Notes: generated from the sequence alone by a model not told the origin. DNA of 47,157 nt from Caballeronia sordidicola (GCF_002220365.1 NZ_MTHB01000293.1:1-47157); one strand, 5' to 3'. Numbered from the stretch's first letter, positions 7,962 to 16,624 are shown. A program made the numbers and translations.

Positions 7962-9014
7962 TCAGGCCGCCGTTTGCCGCGTGAGCAGCATCGCGTCGCC
8001 GTAGCTAAAGAACCGATACCGCTCTTCAATTGCATGCGCATACGCCGCGCGGATCGCGTCCATGCCGGCGAACGCGGAGACCAGCATCATCAGCGTGGAT
8101 TTCGGCAAATGGAAGTTCGTCACGAGCCGGTCGACCACGCGGAATTGATACCCCGGCGTGATGAAAATGTCCGTCTCGGCGCTAGTTTCAGTGAGCGGCC
8201 GGCCGGCTTCGGCGGCATCGCGGGCGGCCGCTTCGAGCGCCCGCAGCGACGTTGTGCCGACTGCAATGACACGATTGCCTCGCGCTTTCGTCGCCGTGAT
8301 CTTGTCCGCCAGTTCCTGCGGCAGCCTATACCATTCGGTATGCATCTTGTGTTCCGCGAGGTTCTCCACGCGCACCGGCTGGAACGTGCCCGCGCCTACG
8401 TGCAGCGTAAGTGTTGCGCGCTGCACGCCACGTGCGTCGAGCGCGGCAAAGAGCGCCGGGTCGAAGTGCAGGCCGGCAGTGGGCGCCGCGACCGCACCGG
8501 GGTTTGCTGCGTAGACCGTCTGGTAGCGGGTTTCATCGAAGGAATCGGGATCGTGCTCTATGTAGGGCGGCAACGGCAGGCGGCCATGTTGCTCGATCAG
8601 CGTCAGGCAATCGGCGGGGAAATGCAGCGTGTAGAACGGTTCGACGCGCTCGCCGACCGTGACCTCGAATGCATTCGCGAGAACGAGTTTCGTGCCCGGC
8701 AACGGGCTTTTGCTTGCCCGGATCTGCGCGAGCGCAGTGGTCGCGCCGGTCAGGCGCTCGACCAGCACCTCGATACGGCCACCGCTGGCCTTCTGGCCGA
8801 GGAACCGCGCCTTCAGGACTTTGGTATCGTTGAATACGAGCAGGTCGCCGGGTTCGAGCAGGTTAGGCAGTTCGGTGAAATGGCGATCGGTAAAAGCGGG
8901 CGCGGCGGTGCGGTTCTCTACGTCGAGCAAACGGCTCGCGCTGCGCTCGGCGAGCGCCGTTTGCGCGATCAGCTCGGGCGGCAGATTAAAATCGAAGTCG
9001 GAAAGCGTGAACAT
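7962..9014 (-). CDS. queA: S-adenosylmethionine:tRNA ribosyltransferase-isomerase
   Basis: A 350-residue QueA. It transfers and rearranges the ribosyl group of S-adenosylmethionine onto preQ1-34 in tRNA to give epoxyqueuosine. Family blocks seen: FDFNLPPELIAQTALAERS at the start, GDLLVFNDTKVLKAR, AVAAPTAGLHFDPALFAAL, TLHVGAGTFQPVR and the C-terminal NFHLPKSTLMMLVSAFAG. The start at 9014 (MFTLSDF) is chosen because the family begins there; an upstream in-frame start would add 28 residues unlike the family. It heads the minus-strand string queA-tgt-yajC-secD-secF. Confidence 0.97.
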   Translation of the reverse strand: MFTLSDFDFNLPPELIAQTALAERSASRLLDVENRTAAPAFTDRHFTELPNLLEPGDLLVFNDTKVLKARFLGQKASGGRIEVLVERLTGATTALAQIRASKSPLPGTKLVLANAFEVTVGERVEPFYTLHFPADCLTLIEQHGRLPLPPYIEHDPDSFDETRYQTVYAANPGAVAAPTAGLHFDPALFAALDARGVQRATLTLHVGAGTFQPVRVENLAEHKMHTEWYRLPQELADKITATKARGNRVIAVGTTSLRALEAAARDAAEAGRPLTETSAETDIFITPGYQFRVVDRLVTNFHLPKSTLMMLVSAFAGMDAIRAAYAHAIEERYRFFSYGDAMLLTRQTAA

Positions 9015-9376
9015 GGGGAAAGCAGGTCGATGCGCGATAAAACGCGCGTTATTTTGGCCAGGCGCTTGGCAAGGCGGCGCGGGTAGGCGCGGATTCAATG
9101 CGTTAATACGGTTTGCGGGCCGGCTGTCTGATCGACCGTTGCACCGGCGTCAAATAGCGGCCTCGCGAAATCCAACGGGCAGCGTGCGGATTGAGCCCCG
9201 GAATGCGCCGGGAAGCCAATGGCTTCGGGGCTGCGTCCGTGTCGGCCGATGGGTGGAAATCCGTCGCTGCCCGCATATGCAGGCGCTTTAACTAACCCGC
9301 ACGTGCCGCGCGGCGAGCGGATGATGACCGCATCGCCGTGCCGAACGAAGCCGATATTGTACTTTGAAGAGATTAG
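9015..9376. other. Divergent queA/recG intergenic region
   Basis: About 360 bases with no gene I can support. It must carry the promoters of queA (minus) and recG (plus). The only clear structure is a pair of overlapping inverted repeats: AGCCCCG (9194-9200) with CGGGGCT (9226-9232), and inside it GAAGCC-AAT-GGCTTC (9212-9226). No obvious consensus promoter was found. Confidence 0.5.
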
Positions 9377-11617
9377 ATGCCCTTGTCCGACCGCCGTTTG
9401 CTCGCTGCTCCCGACGCTGAAGACGCTCCCGATGCAGCCGGTGAACCAGACGCGCCCGTTCAGAAACGCAAGCGCGGACGACCGGCGGGCGCGAAAACGC
9501 TCGCGAATCTGGAGATTGCCGCGGACAAGGTCCAGCCGCTGAAACCTGCCGCCGCGCCGCCCAAACCCGTCGATAAACTCGCCAAGCTCGGCCTGAAATC
9601 CGATATTGATCTCGTGCTGCATCTACCGATGCGCTATGAGGACGAAACCAGCATCACGCCGATCGGCCATCTCATTCCCGGCGACAACACGCAGACCGAA
9701 GGCGTGGTGTTCGACAACGAGATTGCGTACCGGCCGCGTCGGCAGTTGCTGGTCAAGATCCACGACGACGCCGGCGACGAACTCACGCTGCGTTTTCTCA
9801 ATTTCTACGGTTCGCAGCTCAAGCAGATGGCGATCGGTGTGCGCCTGCGGGTGCGTGGCGATGTGCGCGGCGGCTTTTTCGGCATGGAGATGGTGCATCC
9901 GGCGGTGCGTCCGGTGGATGAAGACACGCCGCTGCCGCAAGCGTTGACGCCGGTGTATCCGAGCACGGCGGGGGTATCGCAGGCGTATTTGCGCAAGGCT
10001 ATCGACAGCGCGTTGTCACGGGTTCATCTGCCGGAGTTGCTGCCGGAAAAAATCGCCCGCGCGCATCTAAAGCCGCTGAACGTTCCCGCGTTGCTGGATG
10101 CCGTGAAAACGCTGCACCACCCGCACGCCGATTCCGATGAAAACGCGTTGATCGACGGCACGCATCCGGCGTGGACGCGCATCAAGTTCGAGGAATTGCT
10201 CGCGCAGCAGTTGTCGCTCAAACGTGCGCACGAGGAGCGCCGCACGCGCGCCGCGCCGGTGATGCCGCGGTTACGGGATGTGCCCGAATCGCTGGTCGCA
10301 CGGTTCATCAATACATTGCCGTTCAAGCTGACCGGCGCACAGGAACGCGTGTGCGCCGAAATATCCGGTGAACTCATGTTGCCGCACCCGATGCAGCGTC
10401 TGTTGCAGGGCGATGTGGGAAGCGGCAAGACGATTGTGGCGGCGCTCGCTGCCGCGCAGGCTATTGATGCCGGTTATCAGGCTGCGTTAATGGCGCCGAC
10501 TGAAATCCTCGCTGAACAGCACGCGCGCAAGCTGCGTGCGTGGCTTGAGCCGCTGGGCGTGACGGTGGCTTGGCTCGCCGGCAGTCTGAAGGCAAGGGAA
10601 AAACGCGCGGCGCTGGAAGCGGCGGCATCGGGGGCGGCGCAGCTTGTGATCGGAACGCACGCGATCATCCAGGATGCGGTGGAGTTTGCGCGCCTTGGGT
10701 TTGTGATCGTCGATGAACAGCATCGGTTTGGTGTGGCGCAGCGGCTTGCGTTGCGAGCCAAGGCGCACAACGCCGCTGACGGTGTGCACAACTTCCAGCC
10801 GCATCAACTGATGATGTCCGCCACGCCCATTCCGCGCACGCTCGCCATGACGTATTACGCGGATCTGGATGTATCGACGATTGATGAATTGCCGCCGGGG
10901 CGCACGCCGATCCTGACCAAACTGGTCGCCGATAACCGCCGGGAAGAGGTGATTGCCCGCGTGCGTGAAGCAGCACTGACCGGGCGGCAGGTGTATTGGG
11001 TGTGTCCGCTGATTGAAGAAAGCGAGACGCTGCAATTGCAGACAGCGGTGGAGACGTACGAGACACTCGTGGCTGCATTGCCGGAGTTGCGCATAGGGCT
11101 GGTGCATGGGCGTTTGCCGCCGGCGGAAAAAGCCGCCGTCATGGATGCGTTCACGCGTGCCGAGGTCCAGTTGCTGGTCGCGACGACGGTGATCGAAGTG
11201 GGAGTGGACGTACCGAATGCGTCGCTGATGGTGATCGAACATGCGGAGCGCTTCGGTCTGGCGCAGCTTCACCAGCTGCGTGGCCGCGTGGGGCGCGGCA
11301 GCGCGGCTTCAGTGTGCGTGCTGATGTATGCCGGGCCGTTGTCGCAGACTGCGCGCGCTCGATTGCAGACTATGCGTGAAACGACCGATGGCTTCGAAAT
11401 TGCCCGTCGCGACCTGGAGATTCGCGGCCCTGGCGAGTTTCTTGGCGCGCGCCAGTCGGGTGCGGCGATGCTGCGCTTTGCCAGCCTGGAAAATGATGGC
11501 TGGCTAATCGAGCCGGCACGGGCGGCAGCGGACCAGATGCTGGCCCAGTTCCCGGAGGCGGTCACGGACCACCTCGCGCGGTGGCTCGGTGCGCGTGAGC
11601 AATATCTGAAAGCGTGA
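9377..11617 (+). CDS. recG: ATP-dependent DNA helicase RecG
   Basis: A 746-residue helicase that remodels stalled replication forks and Holliday junctions. Order of domains: a roughly 60-residue extension, the wedge/OB domain (LHLPMRYEDE onward), then two RecA-like helicase domains with Walker A GDVGSGKT (about 345-352), the Walker B box VDEQHRFG (about 444), motif III MSATPIPRTLAMT, and motif VI with HQLRGRVGRG. The C-terminus has the RecG-specific region after GEFLGARQSG. It is longer than E. coli RecG (693 residues) because of the N-terminal extension, which carries KRKRGRPAGAK at 30-40, resembling an AT-hook. The ribosome-binding site is poor (GAAGAG). Confidence 0.96.
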   Translation: MPLSDRRLLAAPDAEDAPDAAGEPDAPVQKRKRGRPAGAKTLANLEIAADKVQPLKPAAAPPKPVDKLAKLGLKSDIDLVLHLPMRYEDETSITPIGHLIPGDNTQTEGVVFDNEIAYRPRRQLLVKIHDDAGDELTLRFLNFYGSQLKQMAIGVRLRVRGDVRGGFFGMEMVHPAVRPVDEDTPLPQALTPVYPSTAGVSQAYLRKAIDSALSRVHLPELLPEKIARAHLKPLNVPALLDAVKTLHHPHADSDENALIDGTHPAWTRIKFEELLAQQLSLKRAHEERRTRAAPVMPRLRDVPESLVARFINTLPFKLTGAQERVCAEISGELMLPHPMQRLLQGDVGSGKTIVAALAAAQAIDAGYQAALMAPTEILAEQHARKLRAWLEPLGVTVAWLAGSLKAREKRAALEAAASGAAQLVIGTHAIIQDAVEFARLGFVIVDEQHRFGVAQRLALRAKAHNAADGVHNFQPHQLMMSATPIPRTLAMTYYADLDVSTIDELPPGRTPILTKLVADNRREEVIARVREAALTGRQVYWVCPLIEESETLQLQTAVETYETLVAALPELRIGLVHGRLPPAEKAAVMDAFTRAEVQLLVATTVIEVGVDVPNASLMVIEHAERFGLAQLHQLRGRVGRGSAASVCVLMYAGPLSQTARARLQTMRETTDGFEIARRDLEIRGPGEFLGARQSGAAMLRFASLENDGWLIEPARAAADQMLAQFPEAVTDHLARWLGAREQYLKA

Positions 11618-11731
11618 AGAGGGCGAGGTTTTCCGTTAGCACTCGAGCAGCGCCCGCCCGGACGCGAACGAAACATTTCCCTCCGGTTGCGAACGAAACC
11701 CCTCTTCATGAACTCCAAAAGCCACCGTGGG

Positions 11732-11760
11732 TTGGCGAATCCCCTCGACGGGTGTATAAG
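11732..11760 (+). promoter_or_regulatory. Probable sigma-70 promoter of oxyR
   Basis: TTGGCG, 17 bases, then TATAAG, about 38 bases before the oxyR start codon. The spacing is optimal. The 180-base recG-oxyR gap holds nothing else I can name. Confidence 0.6.
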
Positions 11761-11798
11761 TCAAATCCTATCGATTCAATGACTCTGATTGGCCCCTA

Positions 11799-12758
11799 AT
11801 GACCTTAACCGAATTGAAGTACATCGTTGCGGTGGCGCGCGAGCGGCATTTTGGCCGTGCGGCCGAGGCGTGTTTCGTGAGTCAGCCGACCTTGTCGGTA
11901 GCAATCAAAAAGCTGGAAGATGAACTGAACGTGCAGATTTTCGAGCGCGGTACCAGCGAAGTCAGCGTCACCCCAATCGGCGAACAGATTGTCACTCAAG
12001 CGCAGCGCGTTCTGGAACAAACCCTCGCTATCAAGGAAATCGCCAAGCAGGGCAAAGACCCGCTGGTCGGGCCGCTGCGACTGGGCGTGATCTACACCAT
12101 CGGGCCGTATTTGTTGCCCACGCTCGTCAAGCAGATGATCAAGCGTGTCCCGCAGATGCCGCTGATGCTCCAGGAAAACTACACGCTCAAGCTGATCGAA
12201 CTGCTGAAGCAGGGCGAAATCGATGTCGCCATCATGGCACTGCCGTTTCCCGAAACGGGCCTGATGGTGCGCGCGCTATTCGATGAACCGTTCGTTGTCG
12301 CCATGCCTGCCGGCCATCCGTGGGAAAACCGCCCGAAGATCAATGCCGACGACCTGAAGCTGGAAACCATGCTGCTGCTGGGTAGCGGCCATTGTTTTCG
12401 CGATCACGTGCTCGGCGTGTGCCCTGAGCTGATGCGGTTTTCGCAGAACGCAGACGGAATCCAGAAAACGTTCGAAGGGTCATCGCTGGAAACCATCCGG
12501 CATATGGTTGCCAGCGGCGTTGGAATCACTGTGCTGCCGCGGATGTCGGTGATGGAAGTGAAACCGCACGCGGGCGGCGTGGATGCCGGTTTGCTGAGCT
12601 ACGTTCCCTTCGATGACCCCATTCCGGACCGCCGCGTCGTGCTGGCGTGGCGCAAGAGTTTCACGCGGATGCCGGCCATCGAGGCCGTTTGCGATGCGAT
12701 TGCAGCTTGCAATATTCCCGGTGTCACGCGGCTAGAGTTGCCCGCCGCCGTCAACTAA
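11799..12758 (+). CDS. oxyR: Hydrogen peroxide-sensing transcriptional regulator OxyR
   Basis: A 319-residue LysR-family regulator. The winged helix-turn-helix covers residues 1-60 (MTLTELKYIVAVARERHFG, then AAEACFVSQPTLSVAIKKLE). The effector domain contains GSGHCFRDHVLGVC, with the redox cysteines at Cys199 and Cys208, the same positions as in E. coli OxyR. Oxidation to the disulfide turns OxyR into an activator of peroxide defence genes. The catalase and dps genes that follow on the same strand are classic OxyR targets. No autoregulatory site could be defined. Confidence 0.97.
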   Translation: MTLTELKYIVAVARERHFGRAAEACFVSQPTLSVAIKKLEDELNVQIFERGTSEVSVTPIGEQIVTQAQRVLEQTLAIKEIAKQGKDPLVGPLRLGVIYTIGPYLLPTLVKQMIKRVPQMPLMLQENYTLKLIELLKQGEIDVAIMALPFPETGLMVRALFDEPFVVAMPAGHPWENRPKINADDLKLETMLLLGSGHCFRDHVLGVCPELMRFSQNADGIQKTFEGSSLETIRHMVASGVGITVLPRMSVMEVKPHAGGVDAGLLSYVPFDDPIPDRRVVLAWRKSFTRMPAIEAVCDAIAACNIPGVTRLELPAAVN

Positions 12759-12786
12759 TCCTTCGTATAGATGGATTTAGCTTGTG

Positions 12787-12810
12787 CCGCGTCCAGAATG
12801 GACGCGGTTT
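12787..12810 (+). terminator. Probable terminator after oxyR
   Basis: Perfect 8-bp GC-rich stem CCGCGTCC / GGACGCGG with loop AGAAT, then only three T residues. It separates oxyR from the katA transcript; termination strength is uncertain. Confidence 0.55.
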
Positions 12811-12865
12811 CCAGCACCATTTCCCCGCTTTTCCCCGAGTCGCGTGAACCTGGCATTCGCTTGGA

Positions 12866-12920
12866 CTATCGCATAGATTAAATTAATTGAATTCGATGTT
12901 TTAATAGTCTTTGTTATTCT
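12866..12920 (+). promoter_or_regulatory. AT-rich katA promoter region, candidate OxyR-responsive
   Basis: A strikingly AT-rich island inside GC-rich DNA. It contains CTAT-CGC-ATAG (12866-12876), ATAG-ATTAAAT-TAAT (12873-12887) that fits one half of the OxyR motif ATAG-N7-CTAT with two mismatches, and TATTCT (12915-12920) as a possible -10. The second half of the OxyR tetrad series does not match well, so OxyR control is inferred mainly from the neighbours. Confidence 0.4.
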
Positions 12921-12968
12921 TACCTCCATGGATCGGCCCCGATCCACCAGAACAAACCGGAGGAAGCC

Positions 12969-13070
12969 ATGACGCGAATCGCCCGCCAGGCCACGCAGCT
13001 CACCGCCGCTTATCGCGAAGCAAAAGGCGTTGTGGTGGACGTGCTAGCCAGTTTCGCTCGCACCTGCTGA
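12969..13070 (+). CDS. Small ORF (33 codons) upstream of katA
   Basis: A 33-residue ORF (starts MTRIARQATQLTAAYREAKG, ends ASFARTC) preceded at the right distance by a strong ribosome-binding site, GGAGGAA at 12959-12965. It ends 50 bases before katA and would be the first cistron of the same transcript, downstream of the AT-rich promoter. It is basic and probably forms one amphipathic helix, with no signal peptide or transmembrane segment. I do not recognise it. It could be a small protein, or a leader ORF setting katA translation. The ribosome-binding site is better than that of many genes here, which is the main support. Confidence 0.5.
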   Translation: MTRIARQATQLTAAYREAKGVVVDVLASFARTC

Positions 13071-13120
13071 AACTTCCCCGACATAACGTTTCGTCCCAGA
13101 CACATTTCACGGAGTAATCG

Positions 13121-14605
13121 ATGACCCATCGCATCCTCACCACCGCAGCAGGCGCGCCAGTCGGCGATAACCAGAATTCGATGACCGCCGGTCCGCGTGG
13201 TCCGATCGCGCTGCAGGATTTCTGGCTGCTCGAGAAGCTCGCGCATTTCGACCGCGAAGTGATCCCTGAGCGCCGTGTGCATGCCAAAGGATCGGGCGCG
13301 TTCGGGACACTCAAGATCACGCACGATATCTCCCGCTTCACGAAAGCCAAGGTGTTCGCGCAAGTCGGCAAGCAAACGCCATTGTTCATGCGCTTTTCGA
13401 CGGTTGCCGGCGAACGTGGCGCGGCTGACGCGGAGCGCGACGTGCGCGGCTTCTCGATCAAGTTCTACACGGAAGAAGGTAACTGGGACGTGGTCGGCAA
13501 CAACACGCCGGTGTTTTTTATCCGTGATCCGCTGAAATTCCCTGACTTCATCCACACGCAAAAGCGCGATCCGTACACCAACATGCGCAGCAACGTGGCG
13601 GCGTGGGACTTCTGGTCGCGGCATCCGGAATCGTTGCATCAGGTCACCATCCTGATGAGCGATCGCGGGATTCCGAAGAGCTACAGGCAGATGCATGGTT
13701 TCGGTTCGCACACGTATTCGTTCATCAACACGAACAACGAGCGCTTCTATGTGAAGTTTCACTTCAAGTCGCAGCAACCGCTCGAGAATTACACCGACGC
13801 CGAAGCCTCAGCAGTCGTGGGCGGTGACCGGGAAAGCGCGCAGCGCGATCTGGTCGACAACATCGATCGCGGCAATTTCCCGAAGTGGAATTTCCGCATC
13901 CAGGTGATGACGGAAGCCGAAGCGGCGACGTACCGCATGAATCCGTTCGACATCACCAAGGTCTGGCCGCACAAGGATTTTCCGCTGATCGACGTGGGCA
14001 CGATCGAATTGAATCGCAACGCAGGCAATTATTTTGCTGATGTAGAGCAGTCGGCCTTCACGCCGGCGAACGTGGTGCCGGGAATTGGTTTCTCACCGGA
14101 CCGCTTGTTGCAAGGGCGTTTGTTCTCGTATGGCGATGCGCATCGGTATCGTCTTGGCATCAATCACCATCAGATTCCGGTGAACGCGCCGAAGACTGCC
14201 GTGCAGAACTCGTTTCATCGCGATGGCGGCATGCGCGTCGATGGCAACAGCGGTGGCCGCGTGAACTACGAGCCGAACCGCTTTGGCGACTTCGCGCAGG
14301 ACCCGAGCGTGAACGAGCCGGCGTTGGCGGCAGGCGCGGTGGAACGTTACGACCATCGTGAAGACACGGATTACTACAGCCAGCCGGGCGCGCTGTTCCG
14401 CCTCTTCGACGACGCGCAAAAGCAGCGCTTCTTCGGCAACATCGCACGGCATATTTTCGGCGTGCCGAACGAGATCGTCGCGGTGCAGATTGAGCACTTC
14501 CGGCGTGCCGATCCGGCCTATGCAGCGGGTGTTGTCGCGGCGCTGGCGGCGTTGGGCCAGAAGGTTGAAACGATTGACGCGGATGCCGAGGCCGCAATGA
14601 AGTAA
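13121..14605 (+). CDS. katA: Monofunctional heme catalase (KatA type)
   Basis: A 494-residue small-subunit catalase that breaks hydrogen peroxide into water and oxygen in the cytoplasm. Catalytic His54 lies in RRVHAKGSGAFG and the catalytic Asn in NWDVVGNNTPVFFIRD (residues 127/128). The proximal heme ligand Tyr337 lies in RLFSYGDAHRYRLG. Also present are RFSTVAGERG and the NADPH-region sequences typical of clade 3 catalases. There is no signal peptide. GGAG precedes the ATG by 6 bases. The position directly after oxyR and before dps makes peroxide induction through OxyR very likely. Confidence 0.97.
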   Translation: MTHRILTTAAGAPVGDNQNSMTAGPRGPIALQDFWLLEKLAHFDREVIPERRVHAKGSGAFGTLKITHDISRFTKAKVFAQVGKQTPLFMRFSTVAGERGAADAERDVRGFSIKFYTEEGNWDVVGNNTPVFFIRDPLKFPDFIHTQKRDPYTNMRSNVAAWDFWSRHPESLHQVTILMSDRGIPKSYRQMHGFGSHTYSFINTNNERFYVKFHFKSQQPLENYTDAEASAVVGGDRESAQRDLVDNIDRGNFPKWNFRIQVMTEAEAATYRMNPFDITKVWPHKDFPLIDVGTIELNRNAGNYFADVEQSAFTPANVVPGIGFSPDRLLQGRLFSYGDAHRYRLGINHHQIPVNAPKTAVQNSFHRDGGMRVDGNSGGRVNYEPNRFGDFAQDPSVNEPALAAGAVERYDHREDTDYYSQPGALFRLFDDAQKQRFFGNIARHIFGVPNEIVAVQIEHFRRADPAYAAGVVAALAALGQKVETIDADAEAAMK

Positions 14606-14670
14606 GCAGGGCGGGACGCGTGTCAGAATGCGCGTCCCTTCTCTGATTCGACACGCAGGATTCAAGGCTT

Positions 14671-14709
14671 AACTCAAGGGCTGAACTCAAGAGCTGAACT
14701 CAAGGAGAA
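14671..14709 (+). repeat. 13-bp tandem repeat (3 copies) after katA
   Basis: Three consecutive units: AACTCAAGGGCTG, AACTCAAGAGCTG and AACTCAAGGAGAA, with a decayed fourth copy before them (GGATTCAAGGCTT). The AAGGAGA of the last copy is the ribosome-binding site of the following 56-codon ORF, so repeat copy number would move or duplicate a Shine-Dalgarno-like sequence. Confidence 0.85.
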
Positions 14710-14714
14710 CGACG

Positions 14715-14885
14715 ATGACACAAGCGATCATGACACTCGAACGGGCGGTGAGCGGTATCGAGACGAAGAGCCTCAATGCGTCGCGTGGCGTACGGCTCGC
14801 GATCGGTTTTGGCATCGTCGCGGCGAGTTACGCGGCGGTGATTATCGAAGGATTGCACGGCGTTGGTTTCGCCGGATTGTCCTGA
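14715..14885 (+). CDS. Small hypothetical membrane protein (56 residues)
   Basis: A 56-residue ORF between katA and dps with a good ribosome-binding site (AAGGAGA, 6 bases before the ATG). The second half, from LAIGFGIVAASYAAVIIEG onward, is one hydrophobic segment followed by a Gly-rich end, predicting a single-pass inner-membrane protein with a short cytoplasmic N-terminus. I do not recognise a family. Its place inside the OxyR-type stress cluster suggests co-expression with katA; this is inference. Confidence 0.6.
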   Translation: MTQAIMTLERAVSGIETKSLNASRGVRLAIGFGIVAASYAAVIIEGLHGVGFAGLS

Positions 14886-14889
14886 AGAC

Positions 14890-14941
14890 GCGTCGTATCG
14901 ACGCGCCCGATAACCCTTGCGACCCGCCCCTATGGCGGGTC
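14890..14941 (+). other. Two hairpins between the 56-codon ORF and dps
   Basis: GCGTCG-TAT-CGACGC (14890-14904) and GACCCGCC-CCTAT-GGCGGGTC (14921-14941). Both are perfect but lack a T-run; the second may be a weak terminator separating dps from the katA transcript. Confidence 0.45.
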
Positions 14942-15041
14942 GCACCGCGTTTCTAAGATAAACTGGCGAACGCTCGGCGGCCCTGCCATCTGCATCTGGC
15001 CGGGTCGCTCGCACCGTTCGTATCAATCTCACGGAGTCACT

Positions 15042-15533
15042 ATGGCGAAGAAAATCGCATCACCGGCTGTGAACATCGGTATCAGCGACAAAGACCGCAA
15101 GAAGATCGCCGATGGTTTGTCGCATCTATTAGCCGATACCTACACGCTGTATCTGAAGACCCATAATTTTCACTGGAACGTCACGGGGCCGATGTTCAAC
15201 ACGCTCCACTTGATGTTCGAGGGGCAATACACGGAACTGGCGCTGGCGGTTGATTCCATCGCTGAACGCATTCGTGCGCTGGGCGTGTACGCGCCGGGTA
15301 GCTATCGTGAATTCGCGAAGCTGTCGTCCATTCCTGAAGCGGATGGGATCCCGGTAGCCGAAGAAATGATTCGCCAGTTGGTTGAAGGGCAGGAAGCGGT
15401 TGTACGCACGGCGCGCGCGATTTTCCCGCTGACCGATGGTGCTAATGACGAACCGACCGCCGATCTGTTGACGCAGCGCATGCAGATTCACGAGAAGACG
15501 GCGTGGATGTTGCGCGCGATGCTGGGACAGTGA
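15042..15533 (+). CDS. dps: Dps family DNA-binding/ferritin-like protein
   Basis: A 163-residue ferritin-fold protein that forms 12-mers, oxidises Fe(II) with peroxide and stores the iron, protecting DNA. The inter-subunit ferroxidase residues are all visible: His44 in KTHNFHWNVTGPMF, His56 in NTLHLMFE, Asp71 and Glu75 in DSIAERIRALG. The N-terminus is lysine-containing (MAKKIASP) as in DNA-binding Dps proteins. It completes the oxyR-katA-dps peroxide group and is ended by a strong terminator. ACGGAG lies 7 bases before the ATG. Confidence 0.96.
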   Translation: MAKKIASPAVNIGISDKDRKKIADGLSHLLADTYTLYLKTHNFHWNVTGPMFNTLHLMFEGQYTELALAVDSIAERIRALGVYAPGSYREFAKLSSIPEADGIPVAEEMIRQLVEGQEAVVRTARAIFPLTDGANDEPTADLLTQRMQIHEKTAWMLRAMLGQ

Positions 15534-15573
15534 GATTTTGAAGTTGATCGCCACGGATTAGCGTGGTGGATGG

Positions 15574-15606
15574 AAAAGCCCCGTATTTGACGAATGCGGG
15601 GCTTTT
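15574..15606 (+). terminator. Rho-independent terminator after dps
   Basis: Long stem AAAAGCCCCG-T-ATT / AAT-G-CGGGGCTTTT with a short loop, followed by GGTTTTTTGG. It closes the peroxide-defence cluster. Confidence 0.88.
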
Positions 15607-15763
15607 TGGTTTTTTGGGTTTCTCGTCTCTATGCGCAGGCGGTTTATAGCGCCGCTTTAAGCGCTGCGATCAGACTCGCCCGCGCCGGCGAAAATCGAAC
15701 GCAAGCCGCAAATCGCCGCTGCCTTAAAATACCGTTATCGCTATTTGCCGTCGCCCAATCGCC

Positions 15764-16624
15764 ATGTTTGCTCGCCTCCCGCTTTATCTCCGTCTCGTCC
15801 GCATGGACAAGCCCATCGGCAGCTTGCTGTTGCTGTGGCCAACGCTCAACGCTTTGTGGATCGCATCGAGCGGTCATCCGTCGCCGATGCTCCTGCTGAT
15901 CTTCGTGCTCGGCACGCTGCTGATGCGCTCGGCGGGTTGCGCGATAAACGACTACGCCGATCGCGACTTCGATAAACACGTGAAGCGCACCGAAAACCGG
16001 CCGATCACATCCGGCAAGATTGCCGCATGGGAAGCGGTGGCGCTAGCGGCGGCTTTATCGCTGATCGCGTTTCTGCTGATCCTGCCGCTCAACACGCTGA
16101 CGAAAGAACTCTCGGTGTTCGCGCTTTTTGTCGCGGGAAGTTATCCGTTCACCAAGCGGTTTTTCGCGATTCCTCAAGCGTATCTGGGTATTGCGTTTGG
16201 CTTCGGCATTCCAATGGCCTTCGCCGCCGTGCAGGATCACGTACCGGCGCTCGCGTGGATCATGCTCGCCGCGAACGTGTTCTGGTCGGTCGCCTATGAC
16301 ACCGAATACGCGATGGTCGATCGCGACGACGACATCAAGATTGGCATCCGCACGTCGGCGCTGACATTCGGCCGCTTCGATGTACTCGCCATCATGCTGT
16401 GCTATGCAGTGACGCTCGGGATCTACGTCTGGGTTGGTATGACGTTGGCGTTTGGTGCGTTGTATTGGATCGGCTGGGCGGCAGCGGTCGCATGCGCCGT
16501 CTATCACTACTCGCTCATCAAGAACCGCGAGCGCATGCCGTGCTTCGCCGCGTTCAAACATAACAACTGGCTCGGCGGCGTGTTGTTCGCCGGTATCGCG
16601 GCGCATTACGTCTTCATGCGGTAA
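15764..16624 (+). CDS. ubiA: 4-hydroxybenzoate octaprenyltransferase
   Basis: A 286-residue integral membrane prenyltransferase of ubiquinone synthesis, joining 4-hydroxybenzoate with a polyprenyl diphosphate. Both aspartate-rich, Mg-binding motifs are present: NDYADRDFDKHVKRTENRPI (near residue 65) and YDTEYAMVDRDDDIKIG (near residue 185). About eight to nine hydrophobic segments fit the UbiA fold, and the N-terminus RLVRMDKPIGSLLLLWP is typical. It is alone between two terminators and the adhesin-like gene. Confidence 0.96.
   Translation: MFARLPLYLRLVRMDKPIGSLLLLWPTLNALWIASSGHPSPMLLLIFVLGTLLMRSAGCAINDYADRDFDKHVKRTENRPITSGKIAAWEAVALAAALSLIAFLLILPLNTLTKELSVFALFVAGSYPFTKRFFAIPQAYLGIAFGFGIPMAFAAVQDHVPALAWIMLAANVFWSVAYDTEYAMVDRDDDIKIGIRTSALTFGRFDVLAIMLCYAVTLGIYVWVGMTLAFGALYWIGWAAAVACAVYHYSLIKNRERMPCFAAFKHNNWLGGVLFAGIAAHYVFMR

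Noticed and set aside
7935..9086. Plus-strand ORF of 383 codons opposite queA
   Set aside because: Mirror frame of a well-recognised gene with Arg-rich low-information sequence.
12866..12920. Full OxyR binding site before katA
   Set aside because: Only one ATAG-N7 half fits. The following tetrads (GATG, AGTC) do not match, so a defined OxyR operator is not claimed.
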